Positions 30,101 to 42,976 of a stretch of DNA of 64,000 nt are shown here, in pieces (the first letter of the stretch is position 1; each line of letters starts with the position of its first letter). The DNA is from Hypomesus transpacificus. Taxonomy: Eukaryota > Chordata > Actinopteri > Osmeriformes > Osmeridae. The notes beneath the pieces are model-generated. The model had not been told where the DNA came from, did not search any database, and saw only the letters and a list, made by a program, of their open reading frames with translations. The stretch is from positions 82,001 through 146,000 of the forward strand of contig NW_025813762.1 of NCBI RefSeq assembly GCF_021917145.1, read 5' to 3'. Made by a program: the position numbers and the translations under genes.

Positions 30101-32932
30101 TCTGGGGGTGGAGGCACTTGAATGCAAAGTTCAGTGAATTATTCTGGCACAGCGGCTTGTGTGTAATGACTTCTGACAGCAGTGGAGACACACTGAAGAG
30201 CATGTCTGTCTTTGCATGAGTATTTGTGCGTCTATTCTTGAGAACCACATTCCAATTCTGGAACCATTATTATATGTGAGTCGCCACGAGCAACCGCATG
30301 TACAGGACGCTGAACTGAAGAAACTTAAACTAGAAACAAATGCAGGAAACCAAACTTTACCAGTGGAGAAAACCTGGCTCATATTATCTTCAGTCTCCTA
30401 GGTATACCCCCTTAAAGGAACCTGAAAATAGAGTTAGGAAAGCAGTAAAGAATGTCAGTGAAGTATTAGAGTAATTTGGGGGCTCTAGTAAGGGGAAGAG
30501 CAGCTGCCTGCTCAATCACACAGACATACTGGCTGGAGAGAATCTGGCCCTTGTTCCTGTCTGGCTGCAGGCCAACACTGATGGGATTTCTTTTTCCTTT
30601 TTTTTCTTCTTCTTCTTCTTTTTCTTCTTCTCTGCTCTGCAATGTATTAAGTTTTTCTTTTCCGAAATGAAAAATGCATGGAAGAAAACAGGTTACCTTT
30701 TATTTGTCGAAATCATTTACAACAACATGGAAGCAATTTCGGTTTGGGGACTTCACTGTTTGTGCTGTGTTGTGGCTTTCTGTATTATATCGTATTTGCA
30801 CACCCTGAAAACTTTACCTCGACACTTGCAAACAATTTGCGGGGGGGGGGGGGTTCAACAATCTTGTGTACTTTCACAGGGAAACATTAAATGTAGTACA
30901 TGTGCTAAAGGAATTCAGTAATAGTATCATTTGGTAGGAAGTAGTCTTGCTCAGATTTGCCGGATAACACAAGAAGGCGCTCGATAACACAGAGCAGGCT
31001 GTGTAACCGGAGGGCTTCATACCCCAGACATGAACTAGCCCAGTCCCAGCAAGTCCACAACATAACACCAAGAAACAAGTCTTTGTTGTCTAGGACACAG
31101 GAAACACTGGGCTCACAAGTGGCCTTTCTAGACAATCTCGGCTTCACCTTAACCAGTGTTGGGGTTAGGAATACTGCTGCCGTTTAAGCTATTACCAGGA
31201 TGGTCAGGACAGACATGCTGGGCCACTGTGATGTCTCTTTCCTGGTGTCTGGTTGACACAGGACACCCTTGAGTGATTCGCCAGTTGGAGGATGTCACGT
31301 GCTTCAGATGACCTCCACTTTGATGTGGTTGTAAACCGAGCCTCCAGAGGACCTATTGCTGGGGTATGCCAGCTGGGCTGATATGGGGGTAATTTGTGGA
31401 GAGTGTGGAGGGGTGGGGGTGCGGGTGCGGGTGGGGGTGGAAGAGTTGGCTGGAGTCGAGAGGGTGGGATGTCTTTTACACTGGGCTTGAATCCTCTCTA
31501 ATCTCTCTAATTGGGATAGGGGGTCCCAGGGACCCCCCCCCCCCCCCCCCCGACAGCTGCCAGATCTTTGTGACCCCGAGGGGAGCGAAGTGACAGGGTC
31601 AGAGGAGCATGGCTATCAGAGTGACTGACTGAGTATCTCCCTTTGCTGCCTGCTAGCCTCCAGGCCTCCTCTCAAAAGCCTGCATGGGCTTGCTGATGAT
31701 GACTACTAAGGGAGGACCAGGGCACCCAAATCTTCTCCTGTGCTCCGACTGAGAAACCCCGCCTCTTCGGCCCAACATTCCTCTGCATCTGTGTGTGTGT
31801 GGGTATGGTGTCTCGCCATTAAAACCTGTTGCTTGTTTTCACACTCCGGACGTGTGACTATTTGTTGTTTTTGTTGTTGTTGTGTGTGTGTCAATGGGAG
31901 ACACTGTAACCAAAAGGCAGATTGCGTCCCAGGGAGCTAGCAGTATGTTGATGACCCCCGCACAGCTGAGTAGACCATACAAGGCAACTGAGGTGTTTTA
32001 CGGGGCTTGGAGTTTGGAGGATAATAGCTCCTCGACCTACTAGCTGTCATGTCTTTATTGGCATGTGCATGTGTGCCTGGAGGTATTCACGCGTGTGCAG
32101 TTACATCGCAAGGCCCTCAAGGCTTGTGTAAATACTAACTTGTGTTTCATGGTGGAAGGGGTGAGACAGGGGGAGAGCATGTGTTGGAACAGCTGTCATT
32201 TTCTCTCCCAAGGAAATGTCCGACCCCTCCCGTGTTATCTGAGTAAGCTTCAGCACCTTCAGAAAATGACAGGCCAATTGAACGTGATTACGAGTCAATA
32301 TCTAATGTTTCTTATACGTTTAAAGTTTCTCTACATAAATGATGGAGAGAATTTTGTGCAGTATTCTACATGTCTTAGCCAAACTAACAAAGTCAGTGGC
32401 GCATGAACCTGGAAAAAAAATATCACAGTCTACAGATGTATTTTAATAAATTTTATTATTTGTTGGGTCATTGCATGAACCACCGGTAAGTTAAATCTTC
32501 ATGACAAGTGATAAAAATTGATCGGTTTGTATTAAAACGTATGCAGATGAATACTCTTCATTCATTGGTCACGTTTCCATCTTTGCGTCACTGCCCCTGA
32601 ACGACGTAGAGAATCATAACATGACCATTAGGGCACGATAGCACAAGTCTAGTGATGCGATTGCGAGGGAATGCACTCAGAGGACGTGAGAATCTTCCCT
32701 TTTGAAAAAGCACGCCTATCGCATTCCAACTTTTAGTTGGAAGTCTGAAGCTCTGAATCTGAATTCTTCAGGAAGGAATTGCTGCGCGTGGAGTTAACGC
32801 TAACTTTCTTTAACTTTAAAGGACACGGTTGAAAATCCGTACGACTTCGGAAAGTGCATGCGATGGTTTGTGGGAATTTCCTATTAAAACCGTGAGAACA
32901 TGCATTGTTTCATATGGAGATCAGCAACAGTG

Positions 32933-32939
32933 TATAAAA
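32933..32939 (+). promoter_or_regulatory. Possible gas1 TATA box
   Basis: TATAAAA lies 231 nt before the gas1 ATG. If used, the 5' UTR would be about 200 nt. Only the motif is visible; a more upstream start is equally possible. Confidence 0.3.
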
Positions 32940-33163
32940 TCTTTGTGGAAAGAATGCAAAGACCAGCAACCACATTTCCTTGATTTGTGGTGTTTTCACT
33001 ACGGTCATCTTAAAGGAATTCCGGGTGTGCTTTTCTAAACCTTAACACTGGGACAAGATCTTGAATCTGAGGCAGTGGATACGGATTTTTTGGGACTCTG
33101 ATTCAATGAAGTAACTGAAATCCCTATGCTGAAGTGTGGTGACTTTTATCCGTCTCTTTCGAA

Positions 33164-33949
33164 ATGGCAAGTTTGGCCGGGTTTAAAAAGTGGACCAGGA
33201 CATTTGTTTTGTTTCTGTACTCCGTGTTGATCATTTTCGGCGGCCTCAGTGTTGGGTCCCCTACCCATAGTCGTCGGCTGGTCTGTTGGCAAGCCATAAT
33301 GAAATGTCATGGAGAGGCTGAATGCCATTACGCGTACGACCAATACGTTTATGCATGCGCTCCAATTATTAACGGGGATCGGAAGAAATGTCCCAGTCAC
33401 TGTATATCATCCCTCATCCAGCTTAATTTAACCGAAAGTGGACCCACATTGGAGGATTGTGATTGCGCTTCGGATCTGGTCTGTAGGAACACCAAACGTG
33501 CCATAGAACCATGCCTTCCCCGGACCAGTAGCATGGGTTGCACCGAAGCACGGCGACAGTGCGAGAGAGACTCTCAGTGCAGCTCGGCAATGCAGGACTA
33601 CTTATTCCATTGCCGCAAACTTTTTGGAGGTGAAAGATGTTCTGATGAGTGTAGAAGAGTTATAGCCAATATGCGCTCCATACCAAAAGCACAACAGTTA
33701 GACACTTGCATATGTGACGGTACAGAGAGAACAATATGCGAGTATGTAAAAGTAAGTATGAAAAACTTTTGCTTTGATCCAGATGAAAGGTATGCAGGTA
33801 GTGGATATTCAGACTCCGAGGAAGATATCGAAGAGTACATGGATGAAACGGAGGACTATCCGTATGAGGAGAACTCGAGTAACTCTGTCGCTTGTCAGAG
33901 TGCAATTACCGCTGTGGCTACCATTTTGGTTTTACCCCATTTTATCTAA
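33164..33949 (+). CDS. gas1: Growth arrest-specific protein 1 (single exon)
   Basis: GPI-anchored cell-surface protein that binds Hedgehog ligands as a co-receptor and also slows cell cycling. The intronless 261-aa frame matches vertebrate GAS1: an N-terminal signal sequence, a first cysteine-rich GDNF-receptor-like domain from about residue 38 (RRLVCWQAIMKC) to residue 117 (KRAIEPCLPRTS), and a second from about residue 126 (CTEARRQCERDS) to residue 203. An acidic, tyrosine-rich linker follows (about 204-235). The hydrophobic C-terminus (AITAVATILVLPHFI) after Asn/Ser residues fits a GPI signal. One N-glycosylation site is Asn88 (NLT). It is shorter than human GAS1 (345 aa) because the Gly/Ala-rich inserts and long acidic tail are absent, as expected in fish. 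No frame damage. It may be gas1a or gas1b. Confidence 0.96.
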   Translation: MASLAGFKKWTRTFVLFLYSVLIIFGGLSVGSPTHSRRLVCWQAIMKCHGEAECHYAYDQYVYACAPIINGDRKKCPSHCISSLIQLNLTESGPTLEDCDCASDLVCRNTKRAIEPCLPRTSSMGCTEARRQCERDSQCSSAMQDYLFHCRKLFGGERCSDECRRVIANMRSIPKAQQLDTCICDGTERTICEYVKVSMKNFCFDPDERYAGSGYSDSEEDIEEYMDETEDYPYEENSSNSVACQSAITAVATILVLPHFI

Positions 33950-35086
33950 TGGACTTCTTACATTGTTGCAGAGATTCTTAAAACAGTTTGGCCTCTTGAG
34001 TTTGTCACAGTCAAATGAATAGCATCGTAAACGTTTTACGGATACTTTTATTAGAAACACACCTGCTTTAGGCTGCTTCCAGACCTGGCACCTAGTGTCA
34101 TATCAGGAGCCTGCTATGTAGATACGTGGGCCTATTTGGTTAACTAGGTCCAATGAGCTAAGCTGTAAGAGTCAACCATTTTTATTAGACACATTGTAAC
34201 CCAGTAGTGTATATGGTGTCACACAACTATTAAGAGCTCCATTTCAATTTTCTCCGATCACGCACATACAATAGTTATGTTATAGTCATTTTGTGGAACA
34301 CAGAAAAAAAGAGTTTGTTGTAGTTTCAGTCAAATCTCAACTTCATATTTCACAATAGTGTCAAGATGAAAAAGTAAAGATTATTTTTATATGTAAAATG
34401 TGTAAAGGTAAATTGTACAGTATATTGTATGATATAAATTTGTTTGCAGAGCTATTTGTTTATTAATGCTAAGATATTTGCACTGTATCAAAATGTCAAA
34501 GCTTCACTTTGATTTTATTGCATTATGTGCCCACAGTGGGAAGAAATATATCTTTCTTAAAGTGCCGTTGACTCCTGATATTTGTCTAAGTTTACCTTCT
34601 GTGGCCAGATCCGCAATTGGCAGTTTCAGTACTGCGGTTGTCTTTCGACAGCTGCACCACGACATTCCCACCAACCCTCTCATTAAAAACCAAAGTTGAT
34701 TTGAGCTACTGAATGTTGTCTAAATCCCAGTACAAATAATGAGTGAAAAGAAAAAGATCCGACTTGGATCGATACACTTGACCCTGTAAACATCAATGTT
34801 TGCAGAAGGCATAAACTGTTGATGCTTAAAAGTCTGTTAAAACACCAGAGAGAGCGAGACCTTCCCCTGGGGGATGGCTGCACAAATGGAGCTAAGAAGG
34901 GCCTGACTAGTTTATTTATCCTCACCCCATGTGTTTGTTAGAAGTCTTCACACAGACACACAGAGGGGGGAAAAAGCTGTATTCGGGTGAATGGAGACTT
35001 AAGTAGCCATTACAAGTACTCCAAATGCTGTGTATATTAGCCAACATTGCTAAGCCTAAGATTTTTACTTTTCAAACTTCATTAAA

Positions 35087-35097
35087 AATAAAATAAA
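35087..35097 (+). terminator. Candidate gas1 polyadenylation signals
   Basis: Two overlapping AATAAA hexamers about 1.14 kb after the gas1 stop, the first good match downstream. This would give a long AT-rich 3' UTR, as in mammalian Gas1. Confidence 0.4.
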
Positions 35098-35199
35098 TGT
35101 TACAAGCTAATTGTGGGGATTGTTACATCCGCCAAAAACATGGGTGTGGGAGTCAATATAAGTATTTTCTCTTTACACTTTTAATAAAGAGACGAGGTT

Positions 35200-38100
35200 C
35201 TCTCCTTTACTTTTCATAAGAGGACTTGAAACCAATGATGGCAGCCATGTTGTTTTTCTAGAGGGAGACAAGGGCCCTACAGCCTGCTGAATGGTGGAGA
35301 AGTCGAGTGGCACTTCTGTCATGGAAATGTAAAACACACAATGGTGGAGCAGCACAATGTGCTGGCACTTCATTCACTCTGCTTCTCTGACACCTTTGGG
35401 GACGCAGTGGGGGTGAAGGGCTAGTCATTTACCACAGAACAGCAGGAGTGCACCAGAAAGCTCCCATTTTCTCTACTTTGCCGTCCAAGTACAAAATATC
35501 TCTGTGCTCCATGCTGGCAAAGAATTTGCCATGGCTCTGCATGTGAACTCTTTATGAAGCGGTGTATATACAATTTGTACATTTGGCATATTTTTATTGA
35601 ATACTTTTTAAAACATTTTGTTTATTTACCAAACTTAATTTGGGCTTTCTTTTGATTGATTCTAAGTTGTGAAACTCTGACAGTTGCTAAATAAGTACGT
35701 CGTAAACACAAACTGGGCAGCAATTATTTTTTATTCTTGTGAAAAAGACTAACGTCACAACTACTTAATTCTATAGTAACAATATATGGTGTAGCTAAAC
35801 AACAAATATTTTCAGCACTTTGGCTTGTTAAGACATTTAAATGGACTGTCCTAAAATAACCCAGTGATATATAGTGTTCCAACAGCTTCCTGTGTTTCTG
35901 AAACTAAAAAATATGCAAACCTTGGAAGGTCTTTTAGCTTGTCAAACTGATGTGGCGAATGCATTTATGGGCCTTTGTTATGAGCCACAAAAGAGGGTAC
36001 TGCCGCTTTAAGAAATGAGGCCTCTGCTCAGACCATTAATAATTGTAATGCCTCTTTATTATTGCTTGGGATAATGAAGGAATGAAAGTCATATGGGGCC
36101 CCCAAAACCATACTTTCCCCAGAAATGTTTTCAATTAACTTTTGGCACCAGTGGCAAATAGGCAAGTTGTTTTTTCCCATGCTGAAACAGGATCGAGTCA
36201 ATAGGGGCTTTCACTGCAGGGACCAGAACTCCATTAAAATAGCCTCATCATAACTCACAGGCCTTCCCCTCCTTCCCCCTCGTCCCCTCACACACACATG
36301 CATGCACACACAAACCACCCCCATATTATCTGAGTAAGTTAAAGCAGAGGCTGATCACTACACTTACTTTACGTGAAGTTAGCATTCAGTGAACAGAGAG
36401 TGTTACTCACTGCTGTCAAGATTTTTTTAAAGCTGAAAGCTTTGACCGCATCTTCTACGTCGACAGACAATATTTTTTTCCCATTGTGTAATGAAGATAA
36501 GTTGGTGACAGTTGGGTTTAGTGCAAGTTTGTCATGTAAATAGAGGTTATAAAACTGCATTGGCTTCAAATGCCTCCTGTTGTAAAAGTACATTCCTCGG
36601 TGTTCCTCTGACTAAAGATTTGTCTACATTTTAAGATAAAAGTTTGGGTTGCCTTCTCCCTTCTTGACTAACGGTGGTCACTAATGCATGTAGGTTACTC
36701 CCTTTCTCTTCTAAGCCCCAGTCCAACTTCCCAGAAAGGTTTTTCAAATTCCAAGCTGCCACATTGATTCTGTCACGTCAAGCCTCCTCCTGAGATCAGC
36801 CAGCCTTACAGCCTCCCGATCCAGATCGCTTTCCTCCCTGTGCCTCCGAGGAACCATGTGAGATGGAGAGAAAGACACGGCGGAAGAAAACGGGTTTGGA
36901 TTTCCCGTCGCAAGCCTGTTTTCAAATCGTAATTAAAGCTAAGCTCACTCTCTCTTCAGGTGTGTTTGCTCATGAGTGAAAGCACTACTTTACTCTGGTA
37001 CGTTTTCACCGGCAACCTGCTGTCCATCAACTATACCAATAGACTCGAGAGTCTCTCAGAGTTCGACCGAAGAATAAACAAACTCACCCACAAAATGGTT
37101 GAGTGCTCAGTAAACCTCAGCGACTAAATCAGATAGGTGTGTGTGTGTATGTTTGTGTGTGTGTGAAAGAGAGCGCGGGGAAGGGGGGGGACCAGTTCAC
37201 CCCGGGCTTCTGGAAAGGTGAGAGGGGGTCGTAGCGGGGGAGGGGTTGATTTATCATGGTTAAGGGCCTTGGGGGAAGGGTTCGAGGATAGGGGTCGGGA
37301 GGGGGAGGGGGGGTAGAATGTTGTTCAGTTCAGTCCTCCCTGAGTGATGAGGCAGACACAGAGCACCCCAGCCAATCAGATAACTTCTCCCTATCTGGGG
37401 AGGCTGGATGAGAGCCCGGCTGTGGGCGGCTCTGATTGGCTCCTGCCGTTCCCTACAGCCGCCCAGCCGAAGGGGACTGGAAGGGGGAGGGGGGGGGGGG
37501 GGGGGGTAACATTTGAAAGGAGTGAGGGAAGCGTAGGTTTGGAGAAGAGGAGAAGGAGGAAGAAAACACAAAACATTGCTGACACGGAGCATAACTTCAT
37601 TTCCACGGTGCTGGGACAGCTGTGTGGAGTAATCTGCCGTAGCAGCCCTGGAAAACATCAATGGCTTCCCTGACCCCGGGGGGGGGGGGGGGGGCACTCC
37701 AACTGTGTCCAGCCGTTTAGAAGAGTGAGGGGGGCTCCTTTCACACCATTGAGGGACTTGTCTTAAAGAAATATCCCCCTTACCTCTCCTCCACCGATAC
37801 TACAGGCTGTGTGTTTAGGTCCAATGAGACAACAATGGAGGAGTCAGATGGCTGAGCGGTGAGGGAGTCGGGCTAGTAATCAGAAGGTTGCCAGATCGAT
37901 GATGTTGTGTCCTTGGGAAAGGCACTTCACCCTACTTGCCTCGGGGGGAATGTCCCTGTACTTACTGTAAGTCGCTCTGGATAAGAGCGTCTGCCAAATG
38001 ACTAAATGTAAATGTAAATGTAAACAATGGCTCACTTTCTGAGAGCAAACGAAAGAATGAGTGGCCCTTTCTACTTGATCAGTGAGCTGGAATGGTAGAA

Positions 38101-39070
38101 GTGGGTTCAATAAAAGATATAGTACTCAAATACCAGAATCAAATAAGGTTAGAAACTTTTCATTTGGTTCTGGAAAATCTGCAATAATATGTATTGAATA
38201 TGTTATTCCTATAAAAACTTGTTCAGTGTTGTTTTATGTTTGAAAATGTTTTAAATGTGTGCCTTCTGTTACGTAGGCAATGAAACTTAATTCTGAAAAC
38301 TTCCGAGCACCTTTTTAAACGGTTCACATGTATCTAAAAGATCCTTCACATCCAGGAGAAAATCTGAAAAACACTCTCCAAAAAAAAACCTTATAATTCC
38401 TCAAACCCTTTCTTCACTTTCAGTTGAACATCTCAAGGACAAACGTTCTCTCCTTTGCCGTCCTCAACGAAAGATAAACAACACAAGTAAACAGAGAACC
38501 AGGCAGTCTATTGACGGCGAGAGGTTCATTATTTTGAGCTAACCGTTTTGTTGTAAGGTGGAGAGAGAACAAAACATTTTAGCCTAAGATAATGGGGTGG
38601 AGGCTGAAGCGCGGGCCAGAGTGAATGGTCTCTCCCTGGAGCTCAATAGAGACCCAAAGCTTTACTTCATTATCCTGACATCCTGAAGGCTAGAGGCCAC
38701 CACCCCCAGCGGCTGGCTCTTAGGTATTCATCCATCACACATTCCTCCCCCCCCTCCAATCTTGCTCTCGGCTCTCTGTGCCCTCTCTTAGGGGGAGGAC
38801 GGGGGTGTGTGGGGGGGTGGGGGGATGTTGGTCTGCCATCCAGGGGTAAAGAAAAGCAGAAAATGTCAGTGTGTCAGAGGGGAGCGCATCACAACAGTAC
38901 GTCCGTGCTGGCTTTTCCTTGAGCTTGCGTGGTCGTGGTCGTTTTCGAACTGCGTCGACACGCACGGGGTTCTGAGATGTGTGTGCAAACACGTCTCGGC
39001 ACACGTACGCACGTGCATACAGTGCACGTACACTCGGGCCTGTTTTTACGAGCTTAGCTCAGGCACAGAT
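35200..39070. other. Intergenic region between gas1 and the c9 locus
   Basis: No gene is supported. It contains poly-G runs (37489-37506 and 37678-37694), a short GT tract near 37137-37165 and a SINE copy (37842-38023). The part at about 35940-36140 is free of simple repeats and rich in TAAT cores (ATTAATAATTG). Confidence 0.55.
37842..38023 (+). mobile_element. tRNA-derived SINE, near full length
   Basis: Head GTCAGATGGCTGAGCGGT is a tRNA Leu/Ser-like box A. The box B region (GCCAGATCGATG) is degenerate. Then come TCCTTGGGAAAGGCACTTCA, CTACTTGCCTCGGGGGGAAT, the conserved GTCGCTCTGGATAAGAGCGT tail and (AAATGT)n. Closely related copies lie in two c9 introns. Confidence 0.9.
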
Positions 39071-39567
39071 CAAACATGCAGTGTTGATGGTAAATCGCTA
39101 AATGAAGCTTCTTTAAATCCAAGAGCAAACACGCAAATCAAAGCCAGCTGAGCTGAGCAAACATCAGTTCTGCCACAACTCTTCCCCCCTTTGTCAGTGC
39201 AGGTCTCAGGGTATTAGCCCTGTGGTAACAGATTAAAACAGGGAACTGTAGTACTTCAGACACAAGTTTGTCTTGAACAGAGTCAGATAAACGTACAGGT
39301 TTTTTTTTAACTCTTGGGTCTACACATATACAAACTCCAGACTGTGTCAAATGATCTGACTAACATTACACAAGACATGAGCAAAATGTTATCCAAGCCT
39401 GATTTTCCATGAAGAGAAAAAGTCTGGTTGAACTCTATCCAGTGAAGAGTTCGAAGATATCTTCTTTCAATTTTTATTTGACTGGATCACCGCAGATAAA
39501 GCCAAGCTGCATGTCACTTCCATATCTCATAACACCTACACTTTCTCCTCAAACTCTCTACATTCTC

Positions 39568-39572
<5 letters not shown>

Positions 39573-39632
<60 letters not shown>

Positions 39633-39648
39633 CGCACACAAACACACA
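39573..39648. repeat. (CA)n microsatellite
   Basis: CACACA run of about 75 bp with two CG interruptions, near the c9 3' end. Confidence 0.95.
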
Positions 39649-39883
39649 CTCTTTTCCTCCACCACCATCGTTCTGTCTCTGCCTATAGTGTCAGGTCTTC
39701 CTCCATCCAGCCCTCAAGTCAAGCTTCAGCTCATCTGGTTCTTATTTTCCCTGCGTGGCCTGCAGGAATGTGTCCGTGTTTTTAAAGATGAGTTATTAGC
39801 CCGTCAGTGCAAACTATACCCAAAACTGCTTTAAGTGGACCTGAGAGTGGATGGACTCACAATGAAAGGAGGCAAATACTTTG

Positions 39884-39889
39884 TTTATT
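39884..39889 (-). terminator. c9 polyadenylation signal
   Basis: AATAAA on the minus strand about 270 nt after the c9 stop codon. Confidence 0.55.
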
Positions 39890-40160
39890 AAGACTGTATA
39901 GTTCATTATCTAATACAGTGACACATCTTGACGGATACGGATTCTCCACTACAGGTAACGGACTTGACCCCATTGAAAAGTACTGTTTCATCAGTGTGGC
40001 TATCTTTCATACTTTTTCAGTTGAATGAAAAGGCACAGGAAAAAGCACACCCTTTCGATGTATAGAATGTTAAGTTGTTTTAGGAAATGTAAAGCTTTAC
40101 ATGTGTCCAAAGTCCAAAAAGTGAAATCTCAAACCGTGTCGTGTTTGTGTGTACTCAGGT

Positions 40161-42517
40161 TTAGCAGTAATCTTCAGAACTTGGACTTCCCAGGCAGGTG
40201 GCGCCAGAGAGTTTGCCTGTCTTGCAGAGGCGGGTCCTTTGCCGGGTACCTCCACTGCAACTGGACCAGGCTGACCAACAGGCCCAGTTCCCCTTCTCAG
40301 TCACAGGTGACGGCCGAGCTTCACATGGAAAAGGAGCTCATTACAAATACCATTCCCACACATAATGATCAACAAGGTCAAATGAAACTTTTTGAATCCA
40401 AAGTAAAAGTGTTCTAAAAGGAAGAGACTGCTGTTCTTCCCGGCTGCTCTCACATAAAGTGCTTCCTCGCTAAATGCGCAAATCTTTTGAAAACGCGGAC
40501 CGTTGTCCGAAAGCAACGATATTACTCACACTTCTCAGCCTTGAGTGACTGGCATGCCATTCCTTCGAACGCAAGGGGGCACAGGCACGTGCAACTGCCG
40601 TCTATGAGAATCACGCTGCCCCCGTTGTGACAGGGCTGGCACTTGCAGACGTTGTACTCAGCCACGTACTCTTCTATGGCCTGCTTTAGGTTGGTTCTGA
40701 ACGTGTTGACGTGAGGAAAACTGAGAGGAATGATGTTGTAGATGGGCTCTGGCTGACAAGGAGAAACAGGAGAGAGGCCGCTATGACTGATTTTGTTACA
40801 CTCTTTACTGGCTCGCATGACTTCGAATGAGCCTCAGTCTCATTGACGAGACTCAAATGATAATGTCCTGTGAACCGTGATAATAACAATCATAACGACC
40901 AAGCAGGCCATCAGTGCACAGGACAGGATGACATAGCTCAGTAGATTGACTCTCACCTCACTCTTGAGGAGAGCAGGGTTGTCGGCAATTGAGCGGGCCC
41001 ATTCTCGAATAGTGTCCAGGTCTATTATTCCGTCTTTGTCGAGCTTGGCCCTCATGGTGGCTACGGTGGCGGTGGTGCCGCCCCTGACAAAAGTCAACAC
41101 TTTATCCACAGCTGCTTTCCCTTCCGATGTTTCTAAACACAGGAAAGGAGAGGTACCAGGTGTGAGCACACAAAGACATTTCAGTGGTTGAAGTGGAGAA
41201 AAAACATTGATACAATTACACAGGCGGCACACCTGTATTTTTGGGGGTGACTTTTTTGCAGTAATCCGGTTTGACGTGGACTTCTCCTTCGATTCCGGAG
41301 CTGATGCTAAAGTCGGCACCGATGTTAACTTTGACGCAGTCCTGGACCTCTCTTTCTGTAATTTCTACAAAGGCAAGAACAGGTGTATCAAATTGGAAAC
41401 GCAATGTAAAACAGCTTTGACAAAGAGACTGTCCTCGGTTGTGAATTCTGAATCAAGGAAAATCTGGCACAGAGGCTTTGACATACTTTGCTCCTTGATG
41501 GCATCCTGATTGAGAACGTATACAAGTTCGTACTCTCCTCCAGAAACTCCATTCTTGGTGTAGTGAGTCCCATAGTCCTCTATGAAGGTAAAGTATATGC
41601 CCTTTTCGTACCATAAAGGAAGCCGCATCACATCCAGAAGGAAGCGATCTGTGACCTGGAGGTCATGGGAGACCAACCTGTATTTACTTAACTCCACTTT
41701 CCCCTTCACTCGTATGAAGCTCCTTTTCTGATTGGACAGAAACAAAAAAGGATTTTCCAATGAGAATGTATACACATGAATAATAATGTGCACGTAGACA
41801 TGATTCTATCTTGTAGACATTTTTGACGTGGAATCTGAAGTGATAAATGTCCACAAAATCCACATTCCAGTTCTCCTTCTTTATCTTATGAAGTCCTTTC
41901 TTTCCCCCGTCTGTTTACCTTGATCGTGGTGTACTCTGTAATCTCCTTGAGCAGATTTTTTTTTGAATAGTCCACATCAACACTCGCGCCTCCTGACACC
42001 GTTGTGTTTGACTGCGTTTGGGATGTCTCCGAAGGGCTGAATTTCAGAGACCCACCTACTCCGATAGAAAAGGTTGTGTCCGTTGTGATTTCGTTGATCA
42101 GGGAGTGTGTGTCCTCGTAGATCTCCCGAGATGTAAGGTCTTCTGCACGAGTCTTGATAAGAATTCAAAAGACCATTAACTCAGGCATGGATCATCGCTT
42201 TCAACCTAAACTCACAGGGCCTTGCGTTGTCACAGAGAAAATAATTAGACTGAAGTCAAAAAGGTTTACCCGAACAATCTGCACCAACACATCCACCAAA
42301 AATACAGCTTAACCCTGAGTCCATTTAAGCAAATGAGTAAGTAGTGACTGACCTCGTAGTTGAGAGAGGCAATATTCCATGGAAGCCTGTCCATTTGCTT
42401 AGACGTAGGGTTCATCACTTTCATGCATTTCCCGTTAAAAAAATCGTTATTGAAAGGGTTGGCGCGAGGATCTGCTCCAAGGATGTTGATTCTGTCAGAA
42501 AGATCAACCAGGCCATG

Positions 42518-42588
<71 letters not shown>

Positions 42589-42912
42589 TCCCTCTCTCCC
42601 TCTCAACGTGTGGAAGCGTCCGTGCGTGTCTGTGCGCGTGAAAATTGAGACGCTTGAGAGGTTGGTTCTTTGCGCCACAGCGCCCCAAGAGGGAATCGAA
42701 CCCAGGACCTTGTTGTTGTGAGACACTGTGCCGCCTATCAAATAGCAGTTAGAGGTCCTCACCCATATCCTGCTGTCCTGCCCTGCTCGTTGTTATCTAG
42801 AGGCGTCTTGCCACAAGGGAGACGCACGGGACTGTCGCAAGTCTCATCTGTCGTGTCGTCACAATCCAAGTCTCCATTACATACCAGAGCCTTCTTGACA
42901 CAAAAACCTTCA

Positions 42913-42976
<64 letters not shown>

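Noticed and set aside
37260..37697. Pro-rich minus-strand frame of 145 codons
   Set aside because: Built across two poly-G runs; no family resemblance and no conserved neighbours.
40193..40212. CTCF-like CAGGTGGCGCC in c9 exon 11
   Set aside because: Spacing and the first three positions do not fit the consensus; it is coding for the TSP1 domain.
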